This document shows positions 47,700-56,500 of a stretch of DNA of 64,000 nt, piece after piece. Position 1 is the stretch's first letter; each line of letters begins with the position of its first letter. The DNA is from Acinetobacter rudis (GTDB taxonomy: Bacteria > Pseudomonadota > Gammaproteobacteria > Pseudomonadales > Moraxellaceae), in the NCBI RefSeq assembly GCF_000829675.1, contig NZ_BBRX01000032.1, positions 1-64,000 of the forward strand, read 5' to 3'. Both the position numbers and the translations under genes were made by a program. The notes below the pieces were generated by a model. The model had not been told where the DNA came from. It saw only the letters and a list, made by a program, of their open reading frames with translations, and made no database searches.

Positions 47700-47822
47700 C
47701 TAAAATACTTTTTTCCTGTTTACTGATATGCCTACAGATAAAGCATCTCTATCAGTAATCACCTGTATCTTTTCACGAGATTTCCCATTATTTGCCTTTA
47801 ACCAGGAATTACCCAAAGTCAT
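47700..47822 (-). pseudogene. N-terminal fragment of a tyrosine-type integrase (arm-binding domain)
   Basis: Forty codons from ATG at 47822 to a stop at 47700. They read MTLGNSWLKANNGKSREK, then QVITDRDALSVGISVNRKK. This matches the start of DUF4102-type integrases of ssrA/tRNA islands (pattern xxWLKAnxxKxREKxxxxxDRDxLSVRxSxxGKxxF). The catalytic domain is missing. It marks the remains of an island end. Confidence 0.6.
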
Positions 47823-48540
47823 CCGTGTATTCCTAACACTATATGATGGGCAGTTTACTACGGTAACAAGCGAATTATGCACACAGATTTCTTTATAACA
47901 TGATCAACCAAGTCGAAATTTAAATATCATTGAACCCTATCCATACAAACACAATCAAGGTAAGCTCCCTGATTCATTAGGTTTTGCTAAGATTATTGCA
48001 ACTTTAAAAAGTGTTGAGAGTTTTTGAATGACAGATCAAGTTTTTATGTTCGATATGGAGCTTATATATCATAAGATATTGAAATAAATAAAATTAAAAT
48101 CAATATTTTCACAATTAATTTATTTATGTACACAGTTATGTACACAATACGATAAATACCCTATCTAAACGCATTTCTATCCTTTCAATGCCTCTAGCAC
48201 ACATTAACTTCCAGTTTACTTAAAATAATAAAAAGTGGCTTTTGATGCATATACAAAGTTTTCATTAAAATATTTTAGACTACACAATTCTTTAAAATCT
48301 GTTTTATTGCTTGTCTTTCTGATAAAGTTATTATTATGAAAATTTATTTTAAAATATCTAACAAATACATTATTTAAAAATATTGATTCATAAAGTGCTT
48401 TTAATAAGAAATATGTTCAATTTTGAAAGCACTTATATCCAATTTAGAGTAAGTTTTAAAAAACCAAAACAGTTATGAAAATTAATTTATCTAAAATTAA
48501 GATTATAAATTATTACATACCATTCACAATATTAAATAAA
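47823..48540. other. AT-rich region, no gene seen
   Basis: About 720 bases. A short stretch near 47910-48026 contains a plus-strand piece (NIIEPYPYKHNQGKLPDSL then IIATLKSVESF) that could be another gene remnant; nothing else is recognisable. Confidence 0.35.
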
Positions 48541-48570
48541 TACAAGGCAACTATGAATAGTTACCTTGTA
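48541..48570 (-). terminator. Hairpin terminator after the orphan immunity-like gene
   Basis: TACAAGGCAACTAT and the opposite arm pair over 14 bases with one mismatch around two bases, 29 bases past the stop of the minus-strand gene; TTTATTTAAT follows on that strand. On the plus strand it is followed by TTTTCTTTT. Confidence 0.65.
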
Positions 48571-48599
48571 TTTTCTTTTATGAATGAATTTCAATAAGC

Positions 48600-48929
48600 T
48601 TAATTTGCCGGCCCAAATTCATAAAAGGGGTTAAATAAAATCCATAGATTTAAGTTTTCAGCCATACTTATTGCCTCTAAAATTTGTTTCAAAAACTCTC
48701 TTCTTGGTTGATCATCTACCTCTTCGAGTAACTCTAAAAATTCTTTTCGTAATTTCAGGAGCTCTTCTCCATTATACAAGTCTTGATCAACAAAAGATAA
48801 TTCTGATATTGTTGGATATTTTTCTGCACTCAATTTAGTTAAAAAAATTGCCACCTCTGGAGGAGTAGTAACCTCTTTAATTGATCTGTGTTTTGTGGCA
48901 TATATATCATAAACATGAACTGCATACAT
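48600..48929 (-). CDS. Orphan immunity-like protein
   Basis: A 109-residue acidic soluble protein (MYAVHVYDIYATKHRSIKEV at the start; RKEFLELLEEVDDQPRREFL in the middle). It begins 11 bases after a broken toxin-like C-terminal frame on the same strand. That position, its size and its acidity fit an immunity protein kept after its toxin decayed, a common picture downstream of cdi loci. The family is not recognised. Confidence 0.6.
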   Translation of the reverse strand: MYAVHVYDIYATKHRSIKEVTTPPEVAIFLTKLSAEKYPTISELSFVDQDLYNGEELLKLRKEFLELLEEVDDQPRREFLKQILEAISMAENLNLWILFNPFYEFGPAN

Positions 48930-48940
48930 TTTAACATTCT

Positions 48941-49127
48941 CTAATAATTAGTTTTTCCAGGAAAGGTATTTATTAAATTACCTTGATGATCTGTTATTAC
49001 CGTAATAATTTAAGTTGGCTTACCATCCTTTGACCATAGAATTAAGATACCACCCTGTCCTGATGCTACTTGATGTAAATCAGGACGATGAGTATTTTAA
49101 CTTAGGGCCTTCAACATATAGATTTCA
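48941..49127 (-). pseudogene. Broken toxin C-terminal fragment (orphan CdiA-CT/Rhs-type)
   Basis: On the minus strand the pieces VEGPKLKYSSS, then after a frameshift near 49080 DLHQVASGQGGILILWSKDG, an in-frame TAA, and VITDHQGNLINTFPGKTNY before a final TAG at 48941. Restoring one base and the stop gives a continuous C-terminal domain of a secreted ribonuclease-like toxin (strand, D-G turn, strand with D-H-x-G). The intact immunity-like gene follows at once. Confidence 0.5.
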
Positions 49128-49234
49128 CATAACGCTTATTGTATTAAATGGATAAGTATTTACTGAAAAAATTACATCATCAAGAGCTGTTGATATAGAA
49201 TCAAACAAACAATTTTTATTTATTTCAACTATAT

Positions 49235-49645
49235 ATGAACACATTTAACACAAAAAAATTAATTGCCAAACAAGCAATTATTTTTAGCTCTACAGATTCT
49301 GAAATATCTATCCATATTTTTATGGAGCCATTTATCTACCAAGATGAAATCGTAAGTCCAATTATTCGTTTGGATTATATTGATCTGCCTTCAACAAAGC
49401 TTCGCGATTTAGTTGGTAAGTCTTTGACTTTTACTAAGGGTGATTTAGATGGTTCGATATATTTAGATAGCGCCCATCACCCTGTTGATGTAGTAAGTTT
49501 AAGCTTTTTCCTAAGCAGACAAAACAAACTAACTATTTTAGTTAAAGGTATGTACGACTTTGAGTATGAAGGTCTAGATGGTGTAGCTAATGAAGCGTTT
49601 GTATTGAAAACATTTCTTAGTAGTTGCGATGTTAACGAGGACTAG
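49235..49645 (+). CDS. Unknown small protein, possible immunity protein
   Basis: A 136-residue acidic soluble protein with a beta-rich N-terminal half (IIFSSTDSEISIHIFMEPF) and a GSIYLDSAHHPVDVVSLSFF stretch. It is transcribed away from the orphan module and towards the cdi genes, ends in its own hairpin, and lies between an orphan toxin module and the cdi island border. The family is not recognised; a role as orphan immunity protein is only suggested by position. Confidence 0.55.
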   Translation: MNTFNTKKLIAKQAIIFSSTDSEISIHIFMEPFIYQDEIVSPIIRLDYIDLPSTKLRDLVGKSLTFTKGDLDGSIYLDSAHHPVDVVSLSFFLSRQNKLTILVKGMYDFEYEGLDGVANEAFVLKTFLSSCDVNED

Positions 49646-49711
49646 AGAAATAAATAAGAATTTTAGTCTTTATTTAATTCTTCTAAAATTAGCATAATAC
49701 AACTTATATAG

Positions 49712-49733
49712 AACCCAGTTATTAGACTGGGTT
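49712..49733 (+). terminator. Hairpin terminator
   Basis: AACCCAGT-TATTAG-ACTGGGTT, a perfect 8-base stem followed by TCC, 66 bases past the stop of the plus-strand gene at 49235-49645. Confidence 0.65.
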
Positions 49734-49853
49734 TCCTTCACTCAGCCCACCCACTACTCAATCACCCAGCATCAATTGCGTGTCCGGCAGCAGCTTCTAC
49801 AACTTTTCATAGATCAAAACTAATCATTCTTGATTAACCTTGATTCTCAATTT

Positions 49854-50020
49854 TGGTGGAGATGGCGTCAATTGAACTGGAATTATAATACACTGTTTTA
49901 TATAATTTTATTTTAAAATAAAAAATACTTTTACCCATGATTTACCCAATTATTATAGATTAACTTTGGCTGGGTAAATAAGGTTTGTTCAAATGAGGGG
50001 GGGGATGGATTTGAACTCAC
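49854..50020. other. att-like site A: ssrA 3'-end remnant with integrase arm repeats
   Basis: Begins with TGGTGGAGATGGCG (49854-49867), which is the reverse complement of the 3' end of tmRNA including its terminal CCA, then a degraded TCAATTGAAC. From 49930 the pair TTTACCC-ATGA-TTTACCC repeats at 11-base spacing, with an inverted GGGTAAA at 49972-49978. GAACTCAC lies at 50013. The same layout occurs at 59464-59629. It marks the left border of the cdi island. Confidence 0.65.
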
Positions 50021-50040
50021 GCAAGCACCCGAGATGATAT

Positions 50041-50071
50041 TTCAAGGTCACTATGGAACAGTCACCTTGAA
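50041..50071. other. Hairpin between att-like site A and cdiI
   Basis: TTCAAGGTCACT and AGTCACCTTGAA pair over 12 bases with one mismatch around 7 bases, 24 bases past the cdiI stop. No T tract follows on the minus strand, so it is either a weak terminator for cdiBAI or a structural part of the island end. Confidence 0.5.
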
Positions 50072-50094
50072 TCGTCTGATGAATAAAATAGGAC

Positions 50095-50595
50095 TTACAC
50101 AGAATTATTTACAGGGTCTATTTCCATTACCATTATTGCCTCTTGGCTTAACTCGATTGAATTCAAATCAATCCAAAATTGACCTTGCCTTTTTTTGTGA
50201 AACCTAAATACAGCATCTGGACCAAACTCAGTGTCTAATTGCATTGTTAATATAGCGACACACGACACCTCAAAATTTTCCAGCCAATACTCTTTAAATT
50301 CATTCAGTAACTTAAGACCTATATTAGCTATTTGACCTAAACTTTGAATATCTGTATTACAGTAATCTTCAAGATGAAAACTATTAACAGCACATTCGAA
50401 TCCAGTATCATCTGTATAATTCTGCCTAACCCATTCTTTATCAATAAGTTCATGTTCATTATGAAAAGCCTTAAATAAAAAGTACTCCTGATCAAAAGTA
50501 ATACCTTTTTTTATCAGTTCATGTAATTGCACTGGAAAAGTTAAAAAATTCCCCTGAGAAAGAAAAAATTTCATTTTAGAATTAATAAAAATCAT
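50095..50595 (-). CDS. cdiI: CdiI immunity protein
   Basis: A 166-residue acidic soluble protein starting MIFINSKMKFFLSQGNFLTF and containing a late strand GQFWIDLNSIELSQEAI. Its ATG overlaps the cdiA stop by 4 bases (ATGA), the tight coupling expected for an immunity gene. The family was not recognised, so the assignment rests on position, size and acidity. It should bind and block only the toxin tail of the CdiA encoded next to it. Confidence 0.8.
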   Translation of the reverse strand: MIFINSKMKFFLSQGNFLTFPVQLHELIKKGITFDQEYFLFKAFHNEHELIDKEWVRQNYTDDTGFECAVNSFHLEDYCNTDIQSLGQIANIGLKLLNEFKEYWLENFEVSCVAILTMQLDTEFGPDAVFRFHKKRQGQFWIDLNSIELSQEAIMVMEIDPVNNSV

Positions 50596-53500
50596 TTGGT
50601 AACTCCTAAATATTTTAAAGCTTTATCAATACCTTTTGAAAAATCTTTATTTTTTAAAAGATCTTGGACCGATTTCGGGGCTAATGTTTTTGTTTTTTGA
50701 TCAAAAAAGACTTTCGTATTAGGATCATAATAATATTTGTTACCAACATTATCCTGATAATGTAATTGTCCTGCTCGTTTACCTGGCGCTGGATTCTCCA
50801 CATCAATTCTTGACTTACCATTTCCTTTCCAAACCGTTGTACTAAAAGTTTGGACTCCATCTGTTCCCAATATTTTCCCATTGAATTTTTTTGCATCAAT
50901 ATTAGAACAACTATTATGTACCCAAACACCATTACTTTTCTCTAACCCCTTAATGAAATAAGTATGGGTCTGATCAACAGTAAGATTATATGCTTGTATT
51001 GGTTCTGGCTTAACAGTTACTGATATAATTTCTTGCCATTGATTATTACTATCTAATAGTTGATCACCAGATGTTAAATTTTCAGCATCTACCCATTGGC
51101 CTTTTTCTATTGCACCTTTATAAATATGTCCTTCTGATGCAGACACAGCTTCATTTTTCGGCACTGTAAAATACGGATGAATTTTGTTAGATACAACCGT
51201 CTGTTCATCTCCATTTTGGCTTTTCATGGAAACATATACTGTTTCGTTATATGGATTACTATAATGTGCTAAAACTTGTTTATAACTGCTTTGTCCAGAA
51301 ACCTCATCTAATGAATATACCCAATCACCTTGTGAAATAGACTGTATTGGACGATAGCCAGTTAAGGTTTTAACTTCCATATCTCCACGGAAAGAACAAG
51401 TTTTACCAACTACATTTCCTGCTCCTTTCCATACTAAAACACCCTTCTTAGCAAAGCCCACAGAGGCTATTTCTGCAGCTGCTAACCATCGACTTGCATT
51501 GTCACCAGTAATATCCATTCCTGTTAATAATATTTTTGTTGCCTCTCCCATGCTTAATGCATTTCCTATTACTGGAGTAGCCATTAGAATATCTAAATCT
51601 CTACGCACACTTTCCTTAAATGCGTTATCAGCAGCTTTTAATTTTTGCTCACATGCAGCACCTCGTATTGACCCACAGTAATGTCTAACTCTTTCATCAA
51701 CCCTAAAAGCTGCTGAAACTCGCGCAAATTGATTTCCAGCTGCTTTATCTAAAATACCTGCATGTACATATTGAAAGTCATTTTGATTAGCAAAATTTAG
51801 ACCTAATTGCTTGGCTGTTTCTCTACCACTCAAATATTGTGTAAGATGATTACTACACGCTTTAGACCCAGCATCCTTACAAGCTTTTTCCAAAGCTGCT
51901 CTATTTACCTTACTTCTACCTTTGTAACTATTAATTTTTTCACTTCGACATTGATCTGTTTTACATGCCGCAATTTCTTGTTTAAGCGCTTTATAATCAT
52001 CTGAAGTTAAATAATTATTGCTCACAGCCATATTGGCAGACAACGCTGCCATGTGAACATCATAACCTGCATAGGCAGCCACTGTCCCCGATACTATTTC
52101 TACTGTTGCTAATACTTTATTATTAAATGCATCTTTTTCCGCTTGAGAGGCAGCGTCATCAGGCTTATCAAACATTCCTGCTACAATTTCACCAACAGCA
52201 GCACCGATTGCCCCAGCTTCACACTGCTTTACAATAGCCCCTGTTGCGCAACCAGCTGCAGCATGAGCAATTTTATGTATTGCATATTCAATAATACTCG
52301 GATCAACTTTATCTAAACTTTCTCCTATTTTACCAGCTAATTCACCTTGTAAAGTTCCAGCTAAACCAGCTAGAAGTGCCACTTTAAGGTTATCCTCTAA
52401 ACTTCCACCTTTAACTGCAGTCTGTACTAAGGTTGAGCCAACAGAACTTGTAAAATTGTAAATTAACTTATCCTGAAATAATGTACTATCAGGTTTTAAC
52501 TTTAGTGCCGTTCCGACTTCACTTAATAATCCCGCTGTTGCCACTGATGCAACCAAGTTTTTAACAGAATCTTTACTTCCAAGATCCTTAAGGGTTTTTC
52601 CTATATCTCCACCATTATTAATAATCCCCACACTTGCCTGTGTTGCAAGCGATGTTATCGCTGCATTTGCCATTGCACCGAGAGTAGATATACCAGTAAT
52701 TGTAGTGACACCACCAACTGTTGTTGTTGTCACTCCAGCAGCGCCCAACATACTGGCACCTAGTCCAACAGTTGTCCCTCCTGTTGCAGCACCGGCTCCA
52801 GCAGTACCAGCAGCTGCTGCTGTCCCAGTCCCCATCGTTACAATTGTTACAATAATGACAATAATCGCAGCGCCAGCACCGGTTAAACCTTGTGACTTAT
52901 AATCCCAATCTTTTTGGGCTAAAATTATCGTATTCCAGTCAACATCCTTCCTATTTACTAACTCTTTTAAATAATCATTACCTGGCTGGTTAGCTAACTT
53001 CAAAATCTCATTACGTAATACAACCTTATTTTGATCTTTTTCAGAAACAGGAATTTGAACACTTAACCCCCCAGTAGCTTTAAAGGTGGGCAAAACCGGA
53101 CCATTAAACTGTGGCAGTTGTGCTGTCTCAGTAATAGAGCCTTTGTCCTGCATTGACTGCCATACAACTGAGTTTTTTTCTTTTTTGAGTAAATCTGTGA
53201 TTGTCGTTTTTGCTGCAATTAACTCAAGCTTCCCCCCAGCTTCTATCGTTGCTCCTTTAAGGTATTCAAACTCTGTGCCTTCTAACCGCGTATCAAAACC
53301 CGACTTTGTCCCAATATAATCAGCCTTCAATGTTGCAGGAATTTCACTCACTTGAGTACGTGTAGAATTTGTTTTTGAACTATTATATTTAATACCTGTA
53401 AAAGACGACTTTTTCGTGACATCAGTCGTGCTCCTTGATGATTCTTCCACAGTATAAAAATTTAAGTTGCCGCCCGAGCGAATAGAGACCTTTCCACCAT

Positions 53501-56500
53501 CCGCGACAAATCGACCAGAATAGATATCTATACTGTTATTGGGATTTTTTTCTTTACTTTCGATATAAATATTTTTAGCTTGAACATCAACTGAAGCTGC
53601 ATCAACATCATTATCTTCATTTCTCGTCGTGATATATTTTTTCTTTAGACCACCCCAAGATTTTTTCTTCTCAGTGGTGGTCGTAAGATCATAGCTTTGT
53701 TCAATGGCAGCATCAAATAAGATATTTTTATTGGCCTCTATCCGAACATCACCATTTTGAGATTTTATCATGGTTGCTTGCATTACTAAATTATCACTTG
53801 CCCCAACACCTATAGCCTTAATATTGACCCCTTTAGCCCCCTCAATCGCCGTCGGATTAATTAAAGTCCTAAAACTGTAATTATCCCCATTTTCATTGCC
53901 CTTATCATAAAAGTCTTGTGTACCATCTATAATGATACTTGCCCCCAGATTCTTAGCCTGTTGATTGCCAACTTGTGTCGTACTTGTATAACTTTGAGCC
54001 AATGGTGCTCGAGCTTCAATATTTACCAATTCAGCTTTAGCAATTAATTCGGATCCAGAAATAGAAGCTCCCTTTGCTGAAGTAACATTAATATTTCCAG
54101 TATTACTAGTTATGTTAGCGCTAGAGTGTTCATAACCATTTACCTCTGACTTGTAAAAATTAATTTCATCTATTAAGTTACTAATTTTATTACTATAATC
54201 CTCCTTTATAACTATTTTATAGAATTGACCATCATAAGGTTTATTATCACTTCTGACTTCTAAAAATACTTTCATATTATATTTTTTACTAATCTCAGCA
54301 AAATCATCTTTAACCGATCGTGCATACTCCCAACCAACATCATCAACATCCATGCCATCAAATATATCAGACTGAGCAATTGCTATTTCCTTATAAAAGT
54401 TTTTCCTAATTTCTTCAACTTCATTTAATTCTCTACTATATTTATCTAAATAGAAGTTTAAATTTAAATTTTTACCATTGTTCTTAATTCCACTAATTAA
54501 TACATCATCCTTAGTTGAAACTATTTTAATATCTTTCTGCGCTGTTAATTGTGATCCTTGAATATCAACTTTAGTTCCATCTAGACTAATTCCGCCATTT
54601 GCTGTATTTAATTTTACAACTTGCTCCGAACCATTACCTTTAGCACCTCCATAACCTACAAGGGTTAAAGCTCCTCCTTTTGCACTAAGCTCTATATCAC
54701 CTACTGCTGAAAGTGTCATTAACTTAGGATCAATCGTGAGGCCATTTGCACCACGAGTCTGGATCGTTAAATCACCATTTAAGCTATTTAATTTTTTATC
54801 ATTCTTAAGTAAATCACTGCCCGTTGCATTGAGCACCATGCTTGGTTTCTGATATATATGATTCGCTTCTAGTAAAACAGCTCCACCTTTCAAATTAGAT
54901 TTCTGCATGAGCTGATTACCTGCACTGGTCAGTGAAAGTACACCCTTTGCTGTTAAATTGGTCTGCTCACCAGCTCCCCACACTGTTCCAGTCGGTGTAT
55001 TACTTGCATTTAAGTAAATATCTCGTTTTGAATTTAAGGCGATATGTTGATCAGCGTTAACAGTGACATTATGTAGTCCAAGATGATCTTTCGCATACAG
55101 CTCAGTATTTCCCTTCGACTTCAAGGTACCATTACTGATGTCTAGTAATCCATCCGTATTATTTACAGAAATCTTACCCTCTGTGGAAACCAAGTCTGTA
55201 TTTTTAATATCAATATTTTCTTTTTTATTTTCAATGACAATAGACTTTGCATTTAATTTGTTTGCAATAACCTTATTAGAGGCAACATCTTTAACCAGAT
55301 CTACATCAGTATTCGCCTGTAGTTTGATGCCATTTTTAGCTAATAACTGTATTTCACCACTTTTTGCAGTCATCTCGACTGATGTAATGACAGTTTTTCC
55401 ATCCCCAGCATTGCCAATAACAATGCCTTGATCAGCATTCAATACTGTTTTATCTGTTGTTTTTAAAGTGATGCCATTATTATTTTTAACATTGTTTTGA
55501 GTGGCAATTAAATTAATATTTTTATCCGCAACAACTGTTAACTTGCCCCGAGTATCAACCTTTAAACTTTCTGCTTGAATATTTCCTTGTAGTGAATTAA
55601 CAATAACATCTCCTGTTGCGCTTAACTTACTACCAGCATTTAGGTTCATGTCTTTTTTGACCGTTAAATCTAATCCCTTATTTGATTTTATTTCCTTATT
55701 TATTTTTAATGTATCTGATAAAGTCGTTATTCCATCTGTAGCATGAAGTGTAGTCCCTGTTAAATCTAGCCCATTTTTTGCTTCTAATTGAACTTTCCCT
55801 AATATTTGTGGTAAGGCTTTTACTGCATTATTCCATACTAAATCCTTACCACTATAAACATTAATATCTTTAGTAGATGTTTTAGCATCAACAATATAGA
55901 AGTTTAAATCTTTTAAAGAAACATTACCTGTCCCGTAAATATTTAAGTCCTTGCCTGCACGAATGGTATTTTTATCTAACTGAAGCATACTTGTAGCATC
56001 AGAAACAGACTGAAGATTGATAGAACCCTTGGTGGCTTGTAATGTACTTCCAAGTAGTTTTAAGCTTTTACTTGCCTCTATGTTTAAATCAGCTGCCGCA
56101 ATTAAGCGTGCAGTATTCGCAGCAGTTAAATTTTCTTTAGCATTAATAGATGCTGAGCCATGATTACTAAGTACTTCAGAATTGCTAGCGAAATTAATAT
56201 TTTTTGCATCAATATATACATTTGATGAATTACTTAAGTTACTTATTTTTGTACCAGTAGCTAAATCTATTTTCCCTTTTGCGTTCACTATTAAATCGGC
56301 TGAATTTTTTGTTGTTGCATCATAGTTGATTGTAATATTTTTTGCATTAAGGTTAAGATCGTTTCCTGAATCCGCACTGATCAACCCATAACCAGTCACA
56401 CTACCATTGATATTGATATCCGAGTTTTTTCCACTTTCCGTTGTCGTCAGGCTAATTACCCCGCCTTTCTTGTTGGTGCTGGAAATTATGCCATTATTCT

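Noticed and set aside
49770..49829. Minus-strand piece reading KLLPDTQLMLGD just left of site A
   Set aside because: Looks like the end of a protein but is interrupted by stops and too short to assign; could be chance.
49995..50035. Possible tRNA 3' end (GGGATGGATTTGAACTCAC on the plus strand)
   Set aside because: The T-arm stem does not pair and no acceptor or anticodon arm follows; I treat it as part of att-like site A.
52705..55431. Plus-strand frames opposite cdiA (for example 52705-52902 and 55138-55431)
   Set aside because: Shadows of the repetitive, low-complexity cdiA coding frame; no ribosome-binding sites.
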